Counted from the first letter of the stretch, positions 1-6,850 are shown. The stretch: DNA of 12,500 nucleotides from Conus ventricosus (GCA_018398815.1 CM031595.1:137553945-137566444), one strand, 5' to 3'. Translations and numbers: made by a program. The notes: a model not told the origin generated them from the letters alone.

Positions 1-285
1 ATACTCCCTTCTTATACAGCTGGGTAGACCACAAAATTAGTATAAACGATTTCAAACAAGGAGCAGTTGGATTGTAGGCCTGCCTTAATTAAGGTTCATC
101 TAGGTAAAGCATTTCGAAAAGGTGGACAGCTTTTGGATCCTGACAAAAGGCAGGATGGAGACACAAAAGTGAAGGTGACCAGTGGCAATAAAAATAGGGA
201 ACTCGTTTTCACCACAGACTAAGGTCAAGCACGGCTTGGACTAAAATGAGCGGAACAGGGGGAAATAGGGTAAGCAATATTCTTC

Positions 286-328
286 ATGCTATGAGAAAAT
301 GATTTATAATGCTATGAGAAAATGATTT
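286..328. repeat. 20-bp exact tandem duplication
   Basis: The 20-mer ATGCTATGAGAAAATGATTT occurs at 286-305 and again at 309-328, a period of 23 bp. This looks like a simple recent tandem duplication. Confidence 0.85.
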
Positions 329-417
329 TTTAGTGACCATTTACTTTACTGTAAACTGTTTTAATGCACAAATAGAGCCGATGTTCACATATGTAGCAGA
401 AATTTCTGGAATTCATT

Positions 418-437
418 AAAAAAAAAAAAAAAAAAAA
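418..437. repeat. Poly(A) tract, 20 A
   Basis: An uninterrupted run of 20 A. It could be the tail of a retroposed sequence on the plus strand, but no recognisable retroposon body was found immediately upstream. Confidence 0.85.
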
Positions 438-1210
438 GAAATCATCCATATAATGTGCAATAAAAAATGCCCTCCATTCTTTTGACAAAACTGCATACGG
501 TGTAATGGGCATGCTCCCTGCTGAAATTGGTACTTCTATCAAGCCTATTACGCACTGGTTAATTTTTCTTTTAATTACCGCCAACAAGGTTGTGCAGACA
601 GGCTTATCAAAATGCTGCTACGGCAGTACGAAGAAGGACAGAAAATGTGGATGGATAGCATGCAAGCTGTGTATGTTGAGAATGGATTGGATATCGTAAA
701 GATTAACCAGGCAGTAAGAAACGAGTTCGTGTTTGTTTGAGAATTTAAGCATTGTCCTATCAACACATAAAAGAAACCTTGGCAATCGAGCTGAACAGAA
801 AATGTATAGTTTGTACTGTTCGTTTAAAAACATTTTCCAACCTGAAAAATACGTATCAGTTGTTACTTGTGAGTGGTATCGTTGTCTTAATGTCTGTCTC
901 CAATCTAGAACTGTTGCATTGAACGCAAATAACAGTTTTATCATTACTGGAGAAATTGATAATCTATGTCGAATGTAGAAACAGAGGGTCGAAAAATATG
1001 TTCATTTGGTTTTTCACTGTAGGAAATGTAACATAACTCGAAACAAATGTCATTTATGTTCAATTCCGTCTGCAGTGCCCCACGATCTTTTGTCTGTCCT
1101 TGTATCGGAAAATTAAGATGGAACGTCTTTCGCTAAATACATTGCGACCTCTTCCTAATGTCAAATTGTTTCAGAAAGATGCTGTGGAATAAAAACAAAG
1201 GATGCATAAA

Positions 1211-1700
1211 CCACGAAGAGAGAGCAAAAGATAAATATAACCACGAAGAGAGAACAAAGGATGCATAAACCACGAAGAGAGAACAAAAGATGAATAAACC
1301 ACGAAGAGAGAACAAAGATGAATAAACCACGAAGAGAGAACAAAAGATGAATAAACCACGAAGAGAGAACAAAGAATGAATAAACCACGAAGAGAGAACA
1401 AAGATGAATAAACCACGAAGAGAGAACAAAAGATGAATAAACCACGAAGAGAGAACAAAGAATGAATAAACCACGAAGAGAGAACAAAGATGAATAAACC
1501 ACGAAGAGAGAACAAAAGATGAATAAACCACGAAGAGAGAACAAAGATGAATAAACCACGAAGAGAGAACAAAGATGAATAAACCACGAAGAGAGAACAA
1601 AGATGAATAAACCACGAAGAGAGAGCAAAAGATGCATAAACCACGAAGAGAGAACACCACGAAGAGAGAACAAAAGATGAATAAACCAGGAAGAGAGAAC
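1211..1700. repeat. Minisatellite, 28/29-bp unit, about 18 copies
   Basis: The core CCACGAAGAGAGAACAAA recurs with starts at 1211, 1241, 1270, 1299, 1327, 1356, 1385, 1413, 1442, 1471, 1499, 1528, 1556, 1584, 1612, 1641, 1657 and 1686. Units differ mainly in the linker: CAAAGATG (28 bp), CAAAAGATG (29 bp) or CAAAGAATG (29 bp). The edges carry variants: AGAGCAAA in the first and late units, a 16-bp truncated unit at 1641-1656, and CCAGG in the last. All three minus-strand frames stay open through the array, because the repeat lacks stop codons on that strand. The resulting Ser/Leu/Phe-rich products are not evidence of a gene. Confidence 0.97.
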
Positions 1701-1915
1701 AAAAGTGCATTAACAAATATATTCAGGCCACCGCTACCGAAATTAGATAGTCTTAGGTGCGAATTATCAATGTTATTTGTTATATCTAGGATGTACATTA
1801 CAACTTAAAACTAGTTCTAGGTTTGCACGAATGGAGAAATGGTGAGCGGTTTTGTGTTTGATGTGTTTGTATGTGTGTCTGTCTTAGTCTGATTATTCAT
1901 CCTTTTTTCTTGAAA

Positions 1916-1963
1916 GGGGGGGGGGGGGGCGAGGAGCGGGGGGGGGGGGGCGGACTATATAAG
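1916..1963 (+). promoter_or_regulatory. G-runs followed by a TATA-like site
   Basis: Runs of 14 G (1916-1929) and 13 G (1938-1950), separated by CGAGGAGC, precede TATATAAG at 1956-1963. The arrangement resembles a GC-rich element plus TATA box, and a transcript starting near 1990 would run toward the peptide exon about 1 kb downstream. The G-runs could form quadruplexes. The TATA match is short and could be chance in this AT-rich sequence. Confidence 0.18.
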
Positions 1964-2040
1964 TACATACGTTCAATTATGCTCATTGAAATCAGAGCTG
2001 TAAAACGTTGTTTGCTAATAAAATTTGTCACTGGCATACT

Positions 2041-2042
2041 CC

Positions 2043-2121
<79 letters not shown>
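2041..2121. repeat. (CT)n microsatellite, interrupted
   Basis: About 80 bp of CT dinucleotides with a few CCT and TTCT interruptions. It directly follows an AATAAAATTTGTCACTG-type sequence at 2018-2033, a context shared with the second (CT)n tract at 2884. Confidence 0.95.
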
Positions 2122-2124
<3 letters not shown>

Positions 2125-2226
2125 GTTGTGGTTTGTTTTTCTGTTTTCATATCGATGCCCGCAGGATACTGTACTATTAATTCCTCTTGACATTAAGACT
2201 ATTGTCACTGTCTTTTTTTTTTTTCA

Positions 2227-2480
2227 TTCGAGATGAGCGCAAGCCAAATTGCTGCTCCAAATGGCTAAACAAACTGAATTCTGAAATCCACTGGAATAAA
2301 GTATTTACTCATGCCCACAAAATCAAAGATATAAAATTAAAATGGCTACAAATTCGAATCATACACAGAATTATTGGTACGAATATTGTCTTAAATGTTA
2401 TGCTAAAGTCAGCAACAATCTAAACCATTTTCATGCTGCATGGAACAACTATAGGTCAATGATTCTTTAAGAAAACACTT
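2227..2480 (+). pseudogene. Decayed LINE ORF2 C-terminal fragment
   Basis: The plus-strand frame that closes at 2421-2423 encodes a stretch with the pattern WLNKLN, WNKVFTHAHKIKDIKLKWLQ, then RIIHRIIGTN. This resembles the region after the reverse transcriptase domain in L1/Tx1-type LINEs, where a conserved Trp, a 'D.K.KWLQ/FQ' helix and 'HRI' precede a Cys/His knuckle. After the stop, a different frame gives scattered Cys and Gln-rich residues that may be the broken continuation, so at least one frameshift is likely. No RT catalytic motif is present. The fragment is short, and the assignment is by pattern recognition alone. Confidence 0.42.
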
Positions 2481-2883
2481 CTTTAAGAACTTGATCTAAT
2501 ACACATTTCCATATGCCCAGTCACCGTACTTCCACAACCTCCTGAAATGGAGAGAGTGAGGAAGGAGAGGAGAAGCAATGAGTTGTTAAATCTCGCAAAA
2601 GATGACGTCATTCTTTTTTCTTTTTTTTTTCCTTTCCCACTGGTTTTTTTTTTTTCCCTGTCGTCTGAACTTATGCACGTGTCTATGTATATCTTGTTTG
2701 TTTGTTTTTTGTTCCTTCTTTGAAAAAACTTTTGGACATATGCCATTCACTGTTTATAGAACTTGCAGAAATGATGCTAATGTGCATATGATTTGGCGCA
2801 CTGTCCTCTTTATGCGCATATGTAATCTCTATATTGTTTGATTAAGACTATTGTCACTGTCAATAAAATTTTGTCATTGTCAA
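2481..2883. other. Non-coding stretch upstream of the candidate peptide exon
   Basis: I see no gene here. It holds T-rich tracts near 2610-2660, a perfect CRE palindrome at 2603-2610, and a 21-bp sequence at 2841-2861 that is an exact copy of 2192-2212. If 2972 is a true acceptor, this would be promoter or intron sequence of the peptide gene. Confidence 0.5.
2603..2610. promoter_or_regulatory. Perfect CRE palindrome TGACGTCA
   Basis: An exact consensus cAMP-response element (CREB/ATF site) lies about 360 bp upstream of the candidate exon at 2972. Many neuropeptide genes in animals are CREB-regulated, which makes the position suggestive. A single 8-mer can occur by chance (expected about 0.2 per window this size). 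Confidence 0.25.
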
Positions 2884-2886
2884 TCT

Positions 2887-2957
<71 letters not shown>
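2884..2957. repeat. (CT)n microsatellite forming a polypyrimidine tract
   Basis: About 74 bp of nearly pure CT. It sits immediately before TTTGCCCCCACCCAG, so it would serve as a long polypyrimidine tract for a splice acceptor ending at 2971. Confidence 0.95.
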
Positions 2958-2962
<5 letters not shown>

Positions 2963-2971
2963 CCCACCCAG
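2958..2971 (+). other. Candidate splice acceptor for the peptide exon
   Basis: TTTGCCCCCACCCAG at the end of a long CT tract matches a 3' splice site, with AG at 2970-2971. The exon would begin at 2972, ten bases upstream of the ATG at 2982, which fits a gene with a separate 5' UTR exon. Confidence 0.5.
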
Positions 2972-2981
2972 AAGCAGCGTC

Positions 2982-3713
2982 ATGTTGGTCGCCCATCCCC
3001 TGGCCACCCTGCTGCTCACCCTCGTGCACCTGCCGGCCCTCAGCGGCAGCAAGGTGCCCACGCGGAACCTGTCCATCCTGGACCGCATGCCCCAGGGCAT
3101 GGGCAAACGCGGCGAGCTCCAGCCCAGACACCCCCTCCTCCTCCTCCCGCCACTTCCAGACCCCGTCAGCACCCACCTCCACCCAGACTACGCCCAGAAC
3201 GCGGACAACACGCTTCCTGTCCAAGACAGCACGCACCCCGGAGATAGCACGCCTTGCTTCGCCAAAGACCTCGATCTTCTCGACACTCATCCTCGAGAGA
3301 ACATCCACAAACTGGAGAACCTCCTTCGTCAAGGTAGTCTCCACCGAGCGGACACCCTCCAACATCTTGTTAGGAACGGACCCCGAGGTAGCAGCAGCAG
3401 CAGAAGAAGTAGCAGCAGCAGCAGAAGCAGCAGCAGTAGCACGATCGAGGAGATCGCCAACTCTCGCCTCATGCTGCTCTACGCGCTGCCCATGTCGTCC
3501 AGCAAGCGGGGCAGGAGGGGGTGGAAGCCGAGGCGAGGTCGACGCGGGAGGGGGTATGCCCTTGGAGGGAAACGTCAGGCGGTCCTGGACCGGATGCCTC
3601 TGAGCTACGGGAAGAAGAGAGACACCTGGGCCTCGGCTGACCTCCTCCGGGGTGGGCCGGTGGAAGACGAGGCTCACCCAGGTGGTGGCGCTCTTTCCTC
3701 CGTGGGGAGATAA
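2982..3713 (+). CDS. Candidate secreted neuropeptide precursor with two LDRMP-amide peptides
   Basis: The frame encodes 243 residues. Residues 1-23 form a signal peptide with a hydrophobic core rich in Leu and Thr and likely cleavage near Ser21-Ser23. Soon after comes a peptide ending LSILDRMPQGM, followed by Gly41-Lys42-Arg43, an amidation and dibasic processing site. A second, related peptide, QAVLDRMPLSY (199-209), is bounded by Lys197-Arg198 and by Gly210-Lys-Lys-Arg213. Its N-terminal Gln could become pyroglutamate. Both have the same spacing from LDRMP to the amide-donor Gly. Other basic clusters lie at 175-179 and 184-190. Residues 137-153 are Ser-rich, encoded by AGC repeats, and there is one Cys (92). 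The start was chosen because it opens the signal peptide; the frame upstream is only CT repeat. These are hallmarks of a neuropeptide prohormone, but I do not recognise the family. The GC-rich codon use contrasts with the flanks. Frames on both strands are open here, so spliced RNA evidence would settle it. Confidence 0.6.
   Translation: MLVAHPLATLLLTLVHLPALSGSKVPTRNLSILDRMPQGMGKRGELQPRHPLLLLPPLPDPVSTHLHPDYAQNADNTLPVQDSTHPGDSTPCFAKDLDLLDTHPRENIHKLENLLRQGSLHRADTLQHLVRNGPRGSSSSRRSSSSSRSSSSSTIEEIANSRLMLLYALPMSSSKRGRRGWKPRRGRRGRGYALGGKRQAVLDRMPLSYGKKRDTWASADLLRGGPVEDEAHPGGGALSSVGR
3389..3440 (+). repeat. AGC trinucleotide tract inside the peptide exon
   Basis: An interrupted AGC/CAG-type repeat that reads as Ser runs with a few Arg in the precursor frame. 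In the other two plus frames it would read as Ala/Glu-rich or Gln-rich. It lies in the linker between the two predicted peptides, so length variation would not disturb them. Confidence 0.9.
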
Positions 3714-3750
3714 ACGTGTCTGCATGCTTCCGGCGAATTCTTCTTGCTGT

Positions 3751-3758
3751 TGGTGAGT
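3751..3758 (+). other. Candidate splice donor TG|GTGAGT
   Basis: A near-perfect 5' splice site, cut after 3752, lies 39 bases past the stop codon at 3711-3713. With the acceptor at 2971 it would define a 781-nt exon carrying the whole coding region, with an intron in the 3' UTR. The stop is within 50 nt of the junction, so nonsense-mediated decay would not be expected. The GT repeats that follow would be intronic. Confidence 0.4.
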
Positions 3759-3784
3759 AATGCAGGAAAGGAGAGTGGGGTGTA

Positions 3785-3786
<2 letters not shown>

Positions 3787-3842
<56 letters not shown>

Positions 3843-3855
3843 CTTGCGTGCGTGC

Positions 3856-3893
<38 letters not shown>

Positions 3894-3931
3894 GTGATGT
3901 GTGTATGTGTTGTGTGTATGTGTGTGTGTGA
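3787..3931. repeat. (GT)n microsatellite with GC and TGCG interruptions
   Basis: Long alternating purine-pyrimidine tract with CGCGCG and TGCG blocks near 3832-3862. It is prone to Z-DNA formation and length variation. The Val/Cys and His/Thr open frames through it are artefacts. Confidence 0.95.
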
Positions 3932-4029
3932 TTATGTGAATCATGAGTATCTTTTTTTCATGTTAAGCTCGGTAAGCCTTGCTCTGAATAGGAAAATAAC
4001 GCAATGCGAAAATCATTAGTGGTAGTCTT

Positions 4030-4058
4030 GGTGGTGGTGGTGGTGGTGGTGGTGGTGT
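4030..4058. repeat. (GGT)n trinucleotide repeat
   Basis: About nine GGT copies, then a short GTT run near 4069-4079. No coding context. Confidence 0.9.
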
Positions 4059-4119
4059 TCATCCGCGTCGTTGTTGTTGTCCTTTTCAAGAAAACATACG
4101 CACGCCCGCGCACACACAC

Positions 4120-4410
4120 ACACGCGAGCGCGCAAACATACTCATAAAGACACACTACGCACACACATTATGCACATATTTGAATTCCTTTCATCCTGTT
4201 TTGTTGTTCTCCTTTCTTTTTCATTTTATTTTATCTCCTTTTCTGTTTAATGTTTTCCTTCCCACATACATTTCTTTTTATTCGTCATTTTTTCTTTTAT
4301 TTTTTCATTAGTTTATAACATTTTTGCTGCATTCATTTTCAATATTTGATGCGTGAGTGTGTGTGAGTACGCGCGCGCGCGTGTGTGTGTGTGTGCGCGC
4401 ACGCGTGTGT
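4120..4410. repeat. Copy of a local dispersed repeat (block 3)
   Basis: This stretch shares ordered similarity with sequence near 7420 and at 6850-7075. ATACTCATAAAGACACAC resembles 7420-7435. GAATTCCTTTCATCCTGTT (about 4184) resembles 7057-7075. The 24-mer at 4310-4333 matches 6991-7014 with one mismatch. The same T-rich stretch lies between, and a GT/GC tract follows. It looks like a diverged partial copy of the unit duplicated at 6303-7436. The family is not identified. Confidence 0.6.
4353..4410. repeat. Alternating GT/GC/AC tract
   Basis: Mixed GTGT, GCGC and CGCG dinucleotides, strongly alternating purine-pyrimidine, a classic Z-DNA-forming composition. Confidence 0.85.
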
Positions 4411-4747
4411 TTTCTCTTTCTCATGCACGTAACGAATTTTTTATCTTTTTACAGTTTTTTTTTTAACCTTTCGTAACATTTTTGTGCATGCATGTATTAT
4501 AATGAAAAAGAAACAAAGAAGAAACGAAGTAAGGAGAGGCAGACAGACAGACAAACCGAGAGATACACAGCGACAGAGAGACACATATATATATATATAT
4601 ATATATATAGAATTATAAACAAAGCTTGCTCTTATGTCTTAGATTGACGAAATAGGGGGAAATAAGCATTCATATCTGCAGTGGTAGATGATTCTGCCTA
4701 ACTAACAGTATGTGCTTGAGTGGGTGAATGGAGAAAATATATTGTTG
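4411..4747. other. Unassigned AT-rich spacer
   Basis: I see no gene. It contains an (AT)n tract at 4585-4609 preceded by ACAGACAG-type simple sequence (4541-4583), and otherwise no recognisable structure. Confidence 0.5.
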
Positions 4748-4773
4748 TATATATATATATATATATATATATA
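4748..4773. repeat. (TA)n microsatellite
   Basis: About 13 TA units that abut the left copy of the 65-bp direct repeat, so they may mark the outer edge of the hammerhead-bearing element. (TA)n tracts are common insertion sites and expansion seeds. Confidence 0.9.
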
Positions 4774-4838
4774 ATGCTGAACAATTAAGTAGTGGGGGAA
4801 AACAAGTGCAGGTGAACAATTCTTCAGTCGTTATAGTA
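4774..4838. repeat. Left copy of a 64/65-bp direct repeat
   Basis: ATGCTGAACAATTAAGTAGT and the following bases through TTATAGTA match 5451-5514 with one substitution and one extra G. Within the repeat, GAACAATT occurs twice. Together with the right copy it brackets the segment carrying a hammerhead ribozyme. That is how a retrozyme, a Penelope-like element pLTR pair or a tandem duplication would look. Confidence 0.9.
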
Positions 4839-4893
4839 ATGACTTCGCGAAAATTTGAACTTTTAAAAAAACATTTTTGAAGATGAAGAAAAT

Positions 4894-4915
4894 GGGGGGG
4901 GGGGGGGGGGGGGGG
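4894..4915. repeat. Poly(G) tract, 22 G
   Basis: An uninterrupted run of 22 G, poly(C) on the strand carrying the ribozyme. Long mononucleotide G tracts are uncommon; this one lies downstream of the ribozyme on the minus strand. Confidence 0.9.
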
Positions 4916-4954
4916 AATATATTATAAATATGAGAAGCCCTTCACTAGCTGCCT

Positions 4955-4976
4955 GAGGGATTCATCGTAATCCCTC
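4955..4976. other. Perfect 8-bp stem hairpin
   Basis: GAGGGATT (4955-4962), a six-base loop, and AATCCCTC (4969-4976). It lies 23 bases downstream of the hammerhead on the minus strand and is probably part of the same structured RNA. Confidence 0.75.
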
Positions 4977-4999
4977 TTGAAAGCACATTTTTTTGTATT

Positions 5000-5051
5000 G
5001 CCTGCTCCTAGGCCTTTCGTCCGCTAGATCGGACTCATCAGGGAGACAGGC
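5000..5051 (-). ncRNA. Type I hammerhead self-cleaving ribozyme, minimal stem III
   Basis: Read on the minus strand, the parts come in the canonical order. Stem I 5' strand GCCUGUCUCC (5051-5042) is followed by the invariant CUGAUGA (5041-5035). Stem II is GUCC/GGAC (5034-5031 with 5022-5019), closed by an 8-nt loop. Invariant GAAA (5018-5015) follows, then GGCC (5014-5011), UA (5010-5009), and stem I 3' strand GGAGCAGGC (5008-5000). Stem I pairs over nine base pairs with one bulged U. Stem III is reduced to A15.1-U16.1 and G-C with a tiny loop, so the predicted cleavage is after CUA, between 5009 and 5008. Such tiny stem III forms are known from Penelope-like elements and metazoan retrozymes, where they are thought to act better as dimers. 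All core residues look intact. Cleavage activity is inferred. Confidence 0.85.
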
Positions 5052-5065
5052 TGATTGTGTCAGTG

Positions 5066-5128
5066 CTCTTGGTGTCAAATAGAGACACACCACAGTCCAT
5101 AATTCTGTGGTGTTCTCACCACCAAGGG
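5066..5128. other. Nested stem-loops next to the hammerhead
   Basis: An inner hairpin pairs ACACCACAG (5087-5095) with CTGTGGTGT (5105-5113), extended by GAGA/TCTC around one bulged C. An outer stem pairs 5066-5074 with 5120-5128, including CTTGGTG/CACCAAG. On the minus strand this immediately precedes the ribozyme, so the element's RNA would be highly structured. Confidence 0.7.
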
Positions 5129-5450
5129 TTCAAAAAAGAATCCAACAGCACCCTCAAAGCAGCCAGCGAAGGGTAGTAAATGGAACAAAACACAAGTGTG
5201 GAGATGAAAAAAGTTGCTGAAAAACTAAAAGCATTATTCAAACAATATAAAATATAGGGGACAATCTTTGAGCCTATGCTTGAAGATCCATTCAAGGATG
5301 CAAGGGAGATCAAAAGATATGGAACAGTCTGAGTGGTCAGCTCTGCTGTTCAATAACCCAAGCATTGTGAGTGGCTAAGAATTGTACAGAACAACCTTTA
5401 CTTGGATCTCCTAAGAGATGCAATCTCCCACTGATTGACCAAACAATAGA
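5129..5450. other. Interior of the direct-repeat-bounded segment
   Basis: I recognise no gene. A plus-strand frame from ATG 5180 is Lys- and Glu-rich (including MKKVAEKLKALF) but is broken by in-frame stops within about 25 codons and again further on. It could be a decayed coding fragment or chance. Confidence 0.35.
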
Positions 5451-5514
5451 ATGATGAACAATTAAGTAGTGGGGAAAACAAGTGCAGGTGAACAATTCTT
5501 CAGTCGTTATAGTA
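5451..5514. repeat. Right copy of the 64/65-bp direct repeat
   Basis: Matches 4774-4838 with one substitution and one indel, in the same orientation, 677 bp away. It ends abruptly at the (CA)n tract at 5519, whereas the left copy begins at a (TA)n tract. Confidence 0.9.
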
Positions 5515-5515
5515 T

Positions 5516-5760
<245 letters not shown>

Positions 5761-6300
5761 AAAAATCAGATGAAGAAGTAATCGAATTCAAAAGACGTTC
5801 TAAAAGTAAGAGAGGAAATTCATTTGTTCGGTCCTGTTCTAATTCTCCTTCAGCTCACCACCACCACCACCACCACCACCATCACTCTCTATTTCCTTCC
5901 CTCCTTCTTTTCCTCCCACTCTTCCTCCCCATGGTCATGTTTTTATTCTGTATCTTGGTTCGTCCTTTTTTTTTTTTTTTTTTTTTTTTAGTTTTCTTTC
6001 CTCCCTTTCTCGCCGTTCTTGCCATCTTGACTGCTAAGGATCCCTGGGCGTTTTTCCAACCACTTGCACAACCATTGGCTTGTTCTGTTTCACCAATCAA
6101 GTATAAAGGCAACGATGAGACTTGGAACGTTCTGACACAAAAGCACAGGGTCCACAAACATGAAAGAACAAAAAAAGAAACACATCTCGATAACATCTCG
6201 GAGGCACTGAAGAGATGACACCATTCTGCCATCATGTCTTGACATTGAAGCAAAATAAAACAACAAAATAAACAAAATAACCAGAATATTTGGACCAAGA
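5761..6300. other. Unassigned stretch with simple repeats
   Basis: I see no supported gene. It contains (CAC)n at about 5856-5881 and 24 T at 5966-5989. Around 6073-6108 there is a cluster of ATTGG, CCAAT and TATAAAGG, which looks promoter-like, but the CCAAT-to-TATA spacing is far too short for a typical core promoter. Long minus-strand frames here are not convincing as protein. Confidence 0.4.
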
Positions 6301-6302
6301 AG

Positions 6303-6660
6303 TTTCGGTGTACCTTTAAGCCTTCATCAGTTCCATTGACTATGACTGACTAATGACAATGTTTTTGGTCAATGACATTAAACGATTTTACGTACTGCTA
6401 ACGTCATACTTGAAGTAAAAATTCAAAACAGAAAAAAGAAAAGAAAAGAAAAATCTTTGTTACATATTCCTTCTAGAGCAAGTAAAGGGGAAATGCAATA
6501 TAAGGAATGAAATGAGAAATAAAATGAAATAATATAATCCAGTAGGTGAATGGTGGAGAAAGGACATAATTAACATAAGAATAAAAACCAGAATAGAACT
6601 AAAAGAAAAGAAACAATTACGTAGACAATAATGTAAATGCCTAAATGAATAAATATACAG
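6303..6660. repeat. Diverged duplicated block, copy 1
   Basis: Shares ordered anchors with 7098-7436. CATTGACTATGAC is at 6334 and 7124, TAAGGAATGAAAT is at 6501 and 7291, and GAAAAGAAACAATTA is near 6605 and 7373, with similar A-rich filler between. The offset drifts from about 790 to 768, showing indels. This is an old local duplication or two copies of one mobile element. Confidence 0.8.
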
Positions 6661-6674
6661 GCTCTCTCTTTCTT

Positions 6675-6737
<63 letters not shown>

Positions 6738-6773
6738 CGCACTCATACACACACTCACACACACACACACGCG

Positions 6774-6849
<76 letters not shown>
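6661..6849. repeat. Compound microsatellite (CT)n-(CA)n
   Basis: Interrupted CT repeat to about 6735, a short CCCCGCACTCATAC bridge, then (CA)n with GCGC interruptions to 6849. It lies inside the duplicated unit, at the position of the AC-rich stretches near 4100-4165 and 7430. Confidence 0.97.

Positions 6850-6850
<1 letters not shown>

Larger units (their letters stand above)
1..1195. other. Unassigned sequence, no confident gene
   Basis: I see no recognisable gene here. Two stop-to-stop frames on the plus strand without a useful start have protein-like composition. Frame 46-222 (58 codons) is rich in Lys, Gly and Asp. Frame 525-740 (71 codons) would give an amphipathic Leu/Met/Gln-rich stretch ending at TGA 738-740; a pyrimidine-rich tract around 567-580 followed by AG at 596-597 could be a splice acceptor for it. 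Frames of this length occur by chance, so I do not call either as coding. Confidence 0.4.

Noticed and set aside
618..944. 108-codon minus-strand frame
   Set aside because: No recognisable motif, and it competes with open frames on the other strand; length is compatible with chance.
1133..1798. Three overlapping minus-strand frames of 170-221 codons
   Set aside because: They are the stop-free minisatellite read in three phases; unit lengths of 28 and 29 rotate the frame, so no single protein is maintained.
2851..3603. 250-codon plus-strand frame overlapping the peptide precursor
   Set aside because: It begins in the CT repeat and lacks a signal peptide or paired processing sites; it is an alternate frame of the same GC-rich exon.
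2880..3944. 354-codon minus-strand frame opposite the peptide exon
   Set aside because: Its start lies in a GT microsatellite and it ends in the CT repeat. The middle is the complement of a GC-rich exon. The plus strand has a signal peptide, processing sites and splice signals.
6073..6108. CCAAT and TATAAAGG cluster as a promoter
   Set aside because: CCAAT and TATA are only about ten bases apart and no transcript unit follows.
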